Shown: positions 7,968-15,980 of the stretch, piece after piece
Numbering within the stretch: the stretch's first letter is position 1
How the letters are laid out: every line of letters starts with the position of its first letter
Source of the DNA: Paraburkholderia sp. IMGN_8
Lineage (GTDB): Bacteria > Pseudomonadota > Gammaproteobacteria > Burkholderiales > Burkholderiaceae
Assembly (NCBI RefSeq): GCF_038050405.1
Contig: NZ_CP150901.1
Span: 248,001 to 312,000, forward strand
DNA length: 64,000 nucleotides
Direction: 5' to 3'
Translations under genes and position numbers: made by a program
The notes under the pieces: model-generated
Database searches by the model: none
The model's input: the letters and a program-made list of their open reading frames with translations, nothing else
What the model was told of the DNA's origin: nothing

Positions 7968-9977
7968 ATGAAGGTGGGAGTCGACTACTACCCCGAGCAT
8001 TGGGACGTCGCGCTGTGGGAACAGGATGCGCAGCAGATGCACGATGCTGGCATTACTATCGTTCGCCTCGCGGAGTTTGCGTGGTCAAGGCTTGAGCCTA
8101 CAGAAGGCGCTTTCGATTTCGACTGGCTTGACCAGGCCATTGCAGTCCTTGCACGTCACGGCATGGGCGTTGTGCTCGGCACGCCCACGGCTACGCCGCC
8201 AGTTTGGCTCACGCACAATTATCGAGACGTTCTTCCGGTCGACAACAAAGGTCACACCCATTACGCGGGCGTGCGCCTTCATCGTTGTTACAACAGTCCT
8301 TCTTTGCGCAAGTATGGCGAACGAATTATCGACCGGCTGACGCAGCATTGCAGCCGGCATCCGGCTGTCATTGGCTGGCAGACGGATAACGAGCTCGCAG
8401 CAAACGATTGCCATTGCGAGAATTGCACGCGACTCTTTCGTACTTGGCTCCAAAGCAAATATGGAACGCTGGAGAATTTGAACCGCGAGTGGGGTACCGT
8501 CGTTTGGAGCGGTGAATATAGCGACTGGACGCAGGTCAATACACCGCTTGGTGGATCGCCACATCTTAACCCGTCGTTCCTGCTGGACTTCCGGCGGTTC
8601 TCCTCCGACTCGGTTGCTGACTTCAATCGGTTCCAGGCGGCCCTTATACGCAAGAACAGTCCCGGCAAGTTCGTGACCCACAATCTGTGGGGCTACCCCG
8701 TCACGGCCGACTACTACGACATGTTCGACAGCATGGACTTCGCGTCTGTCGACTACTATCCGGCCACCGACCTCGCCGATAGCTCGAAGTCCCGGATGTA
8801 TCACGGAGCTCTGACACTTGACCTGACGCGTGGCTTGAAGCGACAAAACTTCTGGGTGATGGAGCAATTGAGCGGGACGCCGGGATGTTGGTACCCGATG
8901 TCACGTACACCGTTTCCCGGAATGATTCGAGCGTACGCATGGCAAAGTGTATCTCGTGGTGCCGATACGGTGGTCCAATTCCGATGGCGTTCGGCTCGCA
9001 TCGGCGCAGAGCAATTCTGGCATGGTCTGCTGGACCACCACGGCGTGCCCGGCCGCCGTTTCGACGAGTTCGTCCGGTTCAGCCAGGAAGCAAGAAAACT
9101 CGCTCCACTGCTGGAGGGCACGACATTACATCACGATGTAGCGATGCTCTTTTCGCACGAGCAACTCAACGCCTTCCAGATTCAACCGCAGTCGGATGGG
9201 TTCGATTACCTCGACAACTTCAAGCGTGTGCACTCGGCACTCTTGCGAATGGGCATCGGCACGGACGTGCTTAACTGGAGGGATGACTTCGAACAATACA
9301 AACTTGTCATCGCCCCGATGCTCTACCTTATTGACGACGCCATGGCGGCTAAGCTGCGCCAGTATGTGGACAATGGCGGTACGCTCATCTTGACAACGCG
9401 CTCCGGTGTCAAGAACATGAACAATGTATGTTTGCCAGACCGCTTGCCGAACTTGTTGACGGAGCTCGCTGGTGTGTTCGTAGACGAGTACGACCCAATT
9501 GGCAAGGACGTGCAGAAAATTGAATTCGAAGGTGGTGAGCTATTCAAGTGTAGTCAATGGTGTGACATCCTTTCACCGGTCACTGCAGAGACAATAGCAA
9601 CATATTCGAGCGAATACTTTGCTGGCCGCGCCGCCGTCACGAGGAATGTTGCCAGCAACGGCACTGTGTATTACATCGGAACAGTGCTCGATGATGAAGC
9701 TTATAGGGTTTTGCTCGGTCGGATTGCGGTGGATGTGGGCCTCGATTGTGAGCTGGATCTCCCCGAAGGCGTAGAACTCGCCGTGAGAACCTCTGATGCG
9801 ACAAGGCTTCTGTTCGTAATGAACCTCTCAAAGGAATCGAAGCAGATCACGCTCGATGACCGCGAGTGCGTAAGTGCCCTGTCAGGTAAGCGATTGCAGG
9901 GAGGGCGCATTGAGCTCCAACCTGGAGATGTAGAAATCCTTGTTGAAACACTTTCGGAAGTGGCTATCACTTTGTGA
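7968..9977 (+). CDS. GH42 beta-galactosidase
   Basis: A 669-residue cytoplasmic glycoside hydrolase family 42 enzyme that releases galactose from beta-galactosides. The TIM-barrel start MKVGVDYYPEHWD is typical. The acid/base Glu142 is in WQTDNEL and the likely nucleophile is Glu299 in WVMEQLSG. Cys107, Cys148, Cys150 and Cys153 match the four-cysteine zinc cluster known in some GH42 enzymes. A trimerisation (glutaminase-like) domain follows from about residue 385 and a small beta domain ends the protein. No signal peptide, so hydrolysis follows import by the adjoining ABC system. It is the last gene of that operon (83-base gap). Confidence 0.95.
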   Translation: MKVGVDYYPEHWDVALWEQDAQQMHDAGITIVRLAEFAWSRLEPTEGAFDFDWLDQAIAVLARHGMGVVLGTPTATPPVWLTHNYRDVLPVDNKGHTHYAGVRLHRCYNSPSLRKYGERIIDRLTQHCSRHPAVIGWQTDNELAANDCHCENCTRLFRTWLQSKYGTLENLNREWGTVVWSGEYSDWTQVNTPLGGSPHLNPSFLLDFRRFSSDSVADFNRFQAALIRKNSPGKFVTHNLWGYPVTADYYDMFDSMDFASVDYYPATDLADSSKSRMYHGALTLDLTRGLKRQNFWVMEQLSGTPGCWYPMSRTPFPGMIRAYAWQSVSRGADTVVQFRWRSARIGAEQFWHGLLDHHGVPGRRFDEFVRFSQEARKLAPLLEGTTLHHDVAMLFSHEQLNAFQIQPQSDGFDYLDNFKRVHSALLRMGIGTDVLNWRDDFEQYKLVIAPMLYLIDDAMAAKLRQYVDNGGTLILTTRSGVKNMNNVCLPDRLPNLLTELAGVFVDEYDPIGKDVQKIEFEGGELFKCSQWCDILSPVTAETIATYSSEYFAGRAAVTRNVASNGTVYYIGTVLDDEAYRVLLGRIAVDVGLDCELDLPEGVELAVRTSDATRLLFVMNLSKESKQITLDDRECVSALSGKRLQGGRIELQPGDVEILVETLSEVAITL

Positions 9978-10516
9978 CACATCCGTTTCCGAAGGGGCTG
10001 CGAAAGCTAACGCTTGTCCGTTAGCGCTGCAGCCTCCGCTCGACGAGATTTGCGGTACCCGCCTTGGGGCAATTAATCAGTATTTACACTACAAAATCTT
10101 CAAGCGCGAGGAGCGTGGTGCGGAGGCTTTATTAAACAACGAAAGGCGCTCCACGAACGACCGCAACTGTTGTGATAAGCGGCCGTTGGACGTAGGGCGA
10201 AGGTCGCCTTGTGTGGTGAGCTGAGATGAGGTCAACCCGCTGCCACGGGGGCCGCAGGCATGCAACGGCGGGACCGCACGAGCAGGACGGCGGGCTATTT
10301 TCGTTTCCCATTGGGGCAGCATGATTGAAAGGCGACCTTCTTAGGCGACGCCTGCAATCAGAATGACTGCCGGTTTCCCTGCCGATGTAAGTGTTCGTCC
10401 CGACCTGCTTCCTGTGGCGACTGGCGTTGCAGTGCACACGCCCAATTGCATCCGTATGCCGCCAACGAGCGTATATATTGAAACAGGTGGACGAGCCACC
10501 GTCAGGAGACACAACC
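9978..10516. other. intergenic region after the GH42 gene
   Basis: About 540 bases with no credible gene. The only clear structure is the hairpin at 10006-10025. The remainder is GC-rich sequence without a recognised repeat. Confidence 0.5.
10006..10025 (+). terminator. hairpin downstream of the galactoside operon
   Basis: GCTAACG (10006-10012) pairs perfectly with CGTTAGC (10019-10025) across a six-base loop, about 30 bases after the GH42 stop. No T-run follows, so terminator or mRNA-stabilising hairpin are both possible. Confidence 0.4.
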
Positions 10517-10798
10517 ATGAAATTCATGATGACCTTCCACTGGGCACCGGATACCCAGCAGCGTGCCGAAGCCATCGCGCGCTTTCAGCGAACCGGCGGG
10601 CTCCCGCCTGACGGCGTCCGGTTGGTGGGCCGGTGGACGCGAGCCGATCTGGGCGCAGGATTCGATCTGCTCGAAACAGATGATATGAAGAAACTCACCG
10701 AGTTCGCCTATCAGTGGAGCGATCTGATGGAGCTGGACATTGTCCCGGTGCTTGACGACGCCGAGCTGGGCGAGGTGCTGGGGCGCGTAGTGAAATAG
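10517..10798 (+). CDS. DUF3303-family small protein
   Basis: A 93-residue cytoplasmic protein starting MKFMMTFHW with the ferredoxin-like alpha/beta pattern of DUF3303 (GVRLVGRWTRADLGAGFDLLETDD, then LDIVPVLDDAELGEVL). The start is set by CAGGAGACACAACC immediately upstream. A second member of this family is at 54396-54710. Function unknown. It is followed closely by an unrelated membrane-anchored unknown protein. Confidence 0.75.
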   Translation: MKFMMTFHWAPDTQQRAEAIARFQRTGGLPPDGVRLVGRWTRADLGAGFDLLETDDMKKLTEFAYQWSDLMELDIVPVLDDAELGEVLGRVVK

Positions 10799-10835
10799 AG
10801 GGTTCAACGCACGTTCGATATCGACGCTATTCGAC

Positions 10836-11573
10836 ATGAACACAACCGGGCGCGCCCGCAGCCACGGCCTGCGGCACCGCGTGATCCTTGCAGCCGGACC
10901 CGGACGCTGGCGACGGACGATCCTGGTCCTGCTTGTCGTTCTGATCGGCTATGCCGCTGCCGATCTCTTCTGGCCGTTGCACCGTGACCTGAGCCGCTTC
11001 GATCCCATCGCGACGGGGACACTCGAAACGAAAATATGGCGCTCCTACTATGACCGCCAGCACGTGGCGCTCTTTCTCGAACTGGCGCAAACCCTGCGCA
11101 CGCAATACCGCTTTCCGTGGCTAAGGTCGTACGTCGGCGCTTACTACGGCGCATCAGCCGCATTCACCTTCAAGGAGGGCAGGGAACGCAGCGATTACGA
11201 AAAAGCGTTGCCGGCGCTGCAAACCTATTTCAGCCTGATCCGCAATACGGGGAACCGCGACTTCGATGTCTCGCGCACCACCGCACTCGAACTGGAATGG
11301 TGGATCGTGCACCGGCAGCGTGAACGTTATCCGCCCGGCGCGTTGGGCAGCGCGTGCGCTGAAGCTGCCGCATCGCTGTATAGGGTGCCCGCGGGTTCGA
11401 CACTCGAACACGGCCAGTTGCGCGCGCAAGCGATGCTGCTTCGCGACGCCCGTGAAGAAGCGGGCAGCGTCACCGACGCCGATTGGGCAACCATCGAATC
11501 GCTACTGCACCGGAGCTACCTGTCGCTTGGCCGTGCCGTTTCATCGACAAACGCCGTCGCCGGCGCGCGATGA
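10836..11573 (+). CDS. membrane-anchored hypothetical protein
   Basis: A 245-residue protein I do not recognise. A basic N-terminus (about 25 residues) precedes one membrane helix, TILVLLVVLIGYAAADLFWP (residues ~29-48), then a mainly helical domain rich in Arg, Glu and Tyr that should be periplasmic by the positive-inside rule. It starts 37 bases after the DUF3303 gene and may share its transcript. GC-rich with good third-position bias, so it is likely a real gene. Confidence 0.65.
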   Translation: MNTTGRARSHGLRHRVILAAGPGRWRRTILVLLVVLIGYAAADLFWPLHRDLSRFDPIATGTLETKIWRSYYDRQHVALFLELAQTLRTQYRFPWLRSYVGAYYGASAAFTFKEGRERSDYEKALPALQTYFSLIRNTGNRDFDVSRTTALELEWWIVHRQRERYPPGALGSACAEAAASLYRVPAGSTLEHGQLRAQAMLLRDAREEAGSVTDADWATIESLLHRSYLSLGRAVSSTNAVAGAR

Positions 11574-11813
11574 GCGACGCGCCAGCCCGCTCGAGAGGCC
11601 ACATTGATGCTTCGGCCATTGCCGTTACTCGAGTACCGGCGCTGGCCACTGGCGTGGTCGTGTTCGGGTTTTGCAGATTTCACTGCGTTCGAACGCTGTC
11701 ATCGCCCGGCTGTTCTCCTCGAAGGTAACGGCGTTCGCGTCGTGGTCGCAGGACCTGTTTGCTTCGCCCAGGCACGTGAGTGCCGCCGCTTAGGCACCTG
11801 CCGCGCGGCGGTT

Positions 11814-12584
11814 CTACTTGGCAGCGAAATGGTCGTTCAGGCCCGCGAACTGCTTTGCGTAACCGTCGTAGCCCTGCTCGGCCGCAAAGCGCAGCGGAAG
11901 CACGCGTTTGACGAGCACTTCGCGAACGCCCGGCTGCGCATCCAGAATCGACATAACTTCGTCGATGAACTCCGCGAGCGGCATCGCATCGGGATCGTTT
12001 GCCTGCTGCTCGCCCATCAGTTCGGTCTGAACGTACGGCGGGACGATCTCGACGACGTCCACGCCCGTGCTGGCGAGCTGATAGCGCAAAGACTCACTGA
12101 ACGAATGAATGGCCGCCTTGGTGGCGCTGTAGGTAGGTGTGAATGCGAGCGGCAGGAATGCCAGTCCCGACGAAACGTTCAGCACAGTCGATTTTGCCTG
12201 TTTGCGCAGCAACGGCAACAGCGCGGCCGTGAGGCGAATGGGAGCGAGCAGGTTCGTGGCGATCGTCGTCTCGGCGATGCCGGCGTTGACGTCCATCGCG
12301 CGCCAGTCTTCGGGCTGCATGATGCCGGCGTTGTTGACGAGCGCGTTCAACGTCGGATACTCGCCAGCGATCTTCGCCGCGACGCGGGCGATGTCCTGCG
12401 GGTCTGTGACGTCCAGCACGACAGTCTCGATGCCCGGATTCGCGCGTGCGACGTCGTCCAGTGCCGACGCGCGACGCCCTGCAACGATGACCCGGTTGCC
12501 GCGACGATGAAATGCTTCCGCCAGCGCGCGCCCGATGCCTGAGCCGCCACCGGTGATCAGAATGGTGTTTCCGCTAGTCTGCAT
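11814..12584 (-). CDS. SDR-family oxidoreductase
   Basis: A 256-residue classical short-chain dehydrogenase/reductase resembling the DltE-like group. The cofactor motif TGGGSGIG is at about residues 12-19, NNAG near 88-91, the catalytic Ser in NVSSGLAFLP, and Tyr/Lys in YSATKAA near 155-161. The frame is open 13 codons upstream, but MQTSGNTILITGG at 12584 is the natural start, with an AGGAGAAC ribosome-binding sequence. It is divergent from an HxlR-type regulator, a common pairing for electrophile- or quinone-responsive reductases. Substrate unknown. Confidence 0.9.
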   Translation of the reverse strand: MQTSGNTILITGGGSGIGRALAEAFHRRGNRVIVAGRRASALDDVARANPGIETVVLDVTDPQDIARVAAKIAGEYPTLNALVNNAGIMQPEDWRAMDVNAGIAETTIATNLLAPIRLTAALLPLLRKQAKSTVLNVSSGLAFLPLAFTPTYSATKAAIHSFSESLRYQLASTGVDVVEIVPPYVQTELMGEQQANDPDAMPLAEFIDEVMSILDAQPGVREVLVKRVLPLRFAAEQGYDGYAKQFAGLNDHFAAK

Positions 12585-12614
12585 GACTGTTCTCCTGTAT
12601 GAGGCTGTGCTAGC

Positions 12615-12658
12615 GTATGGCAAATACTCTCAACAGGGAAGTAGGCACTGCTTTGTGC
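12615..12658. promoter_or_regulatory. dyads in the SDR/HxlR divergent promoter region
   Basis: GTAT-N5-ATAC at 12615-12627 and GCAC-N6-GTGC at 12645-12658 lie between the two divergent starts. HxlR/YodB-type dimers bind short dyads in such positions, so either could be the operator. Assignment is inference. Confidence 0.35.
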
Positions 12659-12680
12659 AGTACGAACACATATGTAACTA

Positions 12681-13103
12681 ATGGATCGGGCAATGGCGAA
12701 AGACAAACAACCGCGTCGTCGGGTGGTGTTCAAATCTGCACAGGGACGCTCGTCCACTGCGGAGTTGGATGCGCTCGTGCTCGACGTGCTCGGTCGCGTG
12801 GCGGACAAGTGGACGATGTGCGTGCTTGAGGTACTGGCTCAGAACGGCGTGTTGCGCTTTACGCGCGTCGGCGAGTTGGTGGGTTCGATCAGCCAGCGCA
12901 TGCTGACAAAGACATTGCGGGAAATGGAGGCGGACGGGCTCGTGCTGCGAACTGTGTATCCGGAGGTTCCACCGCGCGTCGAGTATTCGTTGACCGAACT
13001 GGGAACGAGCCTGTGCGCTGCGTTTTGCGGCGTTTGGCAATGGGCCGAAAAGCATGAGCCGGAATTGCGCGTGCTGCGCAAGAAAAGAGAGGCAGGTGAT
13101 TGA
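12681..13103 (+). CDS. HxlR-family transcriptional regulator
   Basis: A 140-residue winged-helix regulator of the HxlR/DUF24 group. The core reads LGRVADKWTMCVLEVLAQNG, then FTRVGELVGSISQRMLTKTL (recognition helix) and LVLRTVYPEVPPRVEYSLTELG (wing). Start at 12681, or four codons later at 12693. It is divergent from the SDR gene and probably controls it. Cysteines are present, but not at the N-terminal position used by redox-sensing YodB, so the signal is unclear. Confidence 0.88.
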   Translation: MDRAMAKDKQPRRRVVFKSAQGRSSTAELDALVLDVLGRVADKWTMCVLEVLAQNGVLRFTRVGELVGSISQRMLTKTLREMEADGLVLRTVYPEVPPRVEYSLTELGTSLCAAFCGVWQWAEKHEPELRVLRKKREAGD

Positions 13104-13691
13104 CGTTTCAACCACGACAGACAAAGAGACTGTCATGACCGGACTCGGTCGAGAGAAGATTCGCGCCTTCAAATGAGCTAGTTGCACACAACAAGAGCAT
13201 CGTCAGAGTCACTCTTGCCTGGAAGATGCGATCCGATTTGCTTCTCGCATCACACATAGTGCTCGGTCAGGTCGACGTGACTTCAGTCGTTGTTGCATTC
13301 TGGCGCGCCCATTTGGGTGCACGACCGGTGACGCGCTTGAACGCTTCTGATCCCCTGCATTTGACGGCAAGAGCTAACGGCTGCTGACGGAACCGTATGA
13401 GCCATTGGAGTGAGCAACCGAACGTATAAGCGAGCGACTGGCTCTGGCCGCGTACTGCCTCATGCGAAGGGCATACGCAATGTGGGACGCGCAAGTCTGC
13501 GATCGGCAGCAGCCGACCCGCACCTGCCCTTCATGGAGACATTTCCGTCGTCAGTAATGACATTCATAGCGGACACTGAGCGTCGATTGCCTTAAGCGTT
13601 GCTGTGGGTCGGGTTTGGAACGGAGCAGCCAATTGGCCGCAAAATGCGGTCGATTGGCCCACCTACACCGCCCCTACAACGCCTGCGACGC
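13104..13691. other. gene-poor region between HxlR and GntR genes
   Basis: About 590 bases holding a likely AraC C-terminal remnant on the minus strand (13267-13353) and degenerate intergenic-repeat-like sequence (phrases such as ACTGCCTCATGCG that recur at 17551). No intact gene seen. Confidence 0.5.
13267..13353 (-). pseudogene. possible AraC-family C-terminal remnant
   Basis: The minus strand encodes SEAFKRVTGRAPKWAR, resembling the end of AraC/XylS proteins (the usual pattern is S-x-F-x-R-x-F-R-R-x-x-G-x-x-P). Nothing upstream in this frame looks like the rest of an AraC protein. Short, so uncertain. Confidence 0.35.
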
Positions 13692-14423
13692 CTAAGCGTC
13701 GGAGCGCTTCAGTCGCATCGAAACCGAGAAGCGTTCAGCCGGATGGACGCTGATCGACACCTCAAAGGTTTCCCCCGTAGAGTCGAGATAGCGCCGCACA
13801 ATCTCAAGTGCTGCAGTCCCCTTCTCGACTTTCAGCCTTTCCGCCATCTCCTGCGAAATCAGCGCCGCGTGCACGTCCTGCTGGATCTCCGCGATGCAGC
13901 GACCATAGCGCGCTTCGATTAACGAACTGATCAGCGTATCCGGTTGAGCTCGCGCAGCCTCTGCGACTTCCGTATAAGCCGGATCGATATACACGTCGGT
14001 CCAGCCGACCGGCGGACTCTCTTTGTCGCCGTCGATGCGCAGGCTCGAAACGCGCAGCCATCGCGCACCTTCTGCACATTTCAGCGTCCTTGCGAGCTTG
14101 CCGCTTGCGGAGATCTCCTCGGTTGATTGCACTAGGCGCAAGTGCTCGGAGCCGAATTGCACGAGATCGTCCACCGATGCGAGCGACGGCCGAAACTCGT
14201 TCTTCGGCTGCGCCGATTCGACGCGCGTTCCCGCATTCTTGCGCCGCGACACGAGCCCCAACTGCTGCAATTCATGCAGCGCGGCGCGAACCGTATGCCG
14301 GCTCGTCTGATAGTTGTCACGCAGTTCAAGTTCGGTAGGCAGATACGAGCCGACCGGAAAGCGGCCGGATGCAATGCCCTCAGTCAAGTCGCGAGCGATG
14401 TCGGCGAAGTGCGGTCTGTTCAT
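13692..14423 (-). CDS. GntR-family regulator with UTRA effector domain (HutC type)
   Basis: A 243-residue regulator. The N-terminal winged HTH has GRFPVGSYLPTELELRDNYQ, then TSRHTVRAALHELQQLGLV. The C-terminal UTRA/chorismate-lyase-like domain begins at about residue 90 and ends ALEIVRRYLDSTGETFEVSI. It is divergent from the lyase/DctA-type operon that starts at 14584, and three TGTCCGGACA-like dyads lie between. It likely represses that operon and itself, with release by the carboxylate substrate or an intermediate. Confidence 0.9.
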   Translation of the reverse strand: MNRPHFADIARDLTEGIASGRFPVGSYLPTELELRDNYQTSRHTVRAALHELQQLGLVSRRKNAGTRVESAQPKNEFRPSLASVDDLVQFGSEHLRLVQSTEEISASGKLARTLKCAEGARWLRVSSLRIDGDKESPPVGWTDVYIDPAYTEVAEAARAQPDTLISSLIEARYGRCIAEIQQDVHAALISQEMAERLKVEKGTAALEIVRRYLDSTGETFEVSISVHPAERFSVSMRLKRSDA

Positions 14424-14481
14424 TTTTTGGGTGGCGAGCAGTCAATTTATCAGCGCTAGGGTAAATCATAGCTTGCTCAAC

Positions 14482-14546
14482 ATGTCCGAACATATTAATT
14501 TTCATTATGTCCGGACATATCGTTGATTTCGCGAATCAGTCCGGAC
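14482..14546. promoter_or_regulatory. triple TGTCCGGACA operator cluster
   Basis: Three related dyads: ATGTCCGAACAT (14482-14493), TATGTCCGGACATA (14506-14519, perfect) and GTCCGGAC (14539-14546). Centres are 25 and 30 bases apart. They occupy the divergent interval between the GntR-type gene and the lyase gene, as expected for an autoregulated GntR/HutC operator. Confidence 0.65.
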
Positions 14547-14583
14547 CTTTTTAATCCGGTTTTCTGCACTTCAAGAGGTCGTC

Positions 14584-15954
14584 ATGACGAGCCGCACTAT
14601 CCCTATGGCCAGCACTGTGGTCGATTCCATCCTGTTCCGCGACGCCTTCGGCACGGCGAAGATGCGTGCGCTGTTCTCCGACTACGCGCTCGTGCAGCGC
14701 TACATCGACGTGGAAGTGGCGCTAGCCAGGGCTGAAGCGCGCGTCGGCGTGATTCCGGCCGACGCGGCGGAAGTGATCGCCCGTGAATCGACGATCGACC
14801 GGATCGATTTCGATCACATGCGCGAGGAGACAGACATCGTCGGCTATCCGATTCTGCCGCTCGTTCACCAGCTCGTCGGCATGTGCGGCGAAGCGGGCCG
14901 CTACGTCCATTGGGGCGCGACGACACAAGACATCATGGATACGGCGGTCTCGCTGCAGGTGCGCGATGCGCTCGATGTGATCGACAGCGACATACGCGAA
15001 CTGCGCACGATTCTGGTCGACCTTGCAAAGAAACACCGCGATACGCCGATGGCGGGCCGCACACACTTGCAGCAGGCGCTGCCCGTCACGTTTGGCTACA
15101 AGGTCGCGATCTGGCTGGCGATGTTCGACCGGCATCAGCAACGCCTCGCAGAGCTGCGCCCCAGGGTGGCCGTAGTCGAATTCGCGGGGGCCGCGGGCAC
15201 GTTGGCCTCGCTCGGCGATAAGGGTTTCGAGGTTCAGAAGGCGCTCGCCGACGAACTGAAGCTCGGTGTACCCACAACCACGTGGCACGTGGCGCGCGAT
15301 GGTTTCGCCGAAGCGGTCAACCTGCTCGCGCTCGTGACTGGCTCACTTGGCAAGATCGCGCTCGACATCATGATCATGGCGTCGACGGAGTTTGCTGAAG
15401 TATACGAGCCGTTCGTCAAGGGGCGCGGAGCGAGCAGCACCATGCCGCAGAAGCGCAATCCGATTTCCAGCGAACTGATGCTTGCTGCGGCGAAAGCGGT
15501 GCGTCAGCAGGCGGGTCTAATGGTCGACGCGATGATCCAGGATTTCGAGCGCGCCACGGGCCCATGGCACGCGGAATGGATCGCGATTCCGGAGAGCTTC
15601 ATCCTTTCGGCTGGCGCGCTGCATCAGGCGAAGTTCGCGCTCGGGGGATTGATCGTCGACACCGAGCGCATGAAACACAACCTGGGCATCACCAGGGGGT
15701 TGATCGTCGCGGAGGCGGTCATGATGGGAATGGCACCTTTTACCGGCCGCCAGCAGGCGCACGACGTTGTCTACGACGCCTGCCGGACCGTGAACGAGAA
15801 AGGCGGCACGCTCGCCGACGCGCTTGCGGCGCTGCCAGAAGTCACCACGCACTTCGACCGCGCGGCGATCGATCGAATGACCGATCCAGCCAACTATCTC
15901 GGCCTCGCGCCGCAAATGGTCGATCGCGCCGTCGAATTGTCGAGCGGCATCTGA
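14584..15954 (+). CDS. fumarase/aspartase-superfamily lyase (cycloisomerase or adenylosuccinate-lyase-like)
   Basis: A 456-residue member of the fumarate lyase/argininosuccinate lyase superfamily. The signature loop GASSTMPQKRNP is near residues 280-291, preceded by GRTHLQQALPVTFG and HWGATTQDIMDT, which hold the acid/base residues. Overall sequence is closest in style to 3-carboxy-cis,cis-muconate cycloisomerase and catabolic adenylosuccinate-lyase-like enzymes. No other beta-ketoadipate or purine genes are nearby, so PcaB or PurB identity is not supported. Partnership with a dicarboxylate carrier suggests an imported (amino)dicarboxylic acid such as a substituted succinate. Confidence 0.85.
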   Translation: MTSRTIPMASTVVDSILFRDAFGTAKMRALFSDYALVQRYIDVEVALARAEARVGVIPADAAEVIARESTIDRIDFDHMREETDIVGYPILPLVHQLVGMCGEAGRYVHWGATTQDIMDTAVSLQVRDALDVIDSDIRELRTILVDLAKKHRDTPMAGRTHLQQALPVTFGYKVAIWLAMFDRHQQRLAELRPRVAVVEFAGAAGTLASLGDKGFEVQKALADELKLGVPTTTWHVARDGFAEAVNLLALVTGSLGKIALDIMIMASTEFAEVYEPFVKGRGASSTMPQKRNPISSELMLAAAKAVRQQAGLMVDAMIQDFERATGPWHAEWIAIPESFILSAGALHQAKFALGGLIVDTERMKHNLGITRGLIVAEAVMMGMAPFTGRQQAHDVVYDACRTVNEKGGTLADALAALPEVTTHFDRAAIDRMTDPANYLGLAPQMVDRAVELSSGI

Positions 15955-15980
15955 GTGAAAGGCGTGGAGGAGTACACATC

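Noticed and set aside
11604..12542. 312-codon plus-strand frame over the SDR gene
   Set aside because: Antisense shadow of a well-supported SDR on the minus strand.
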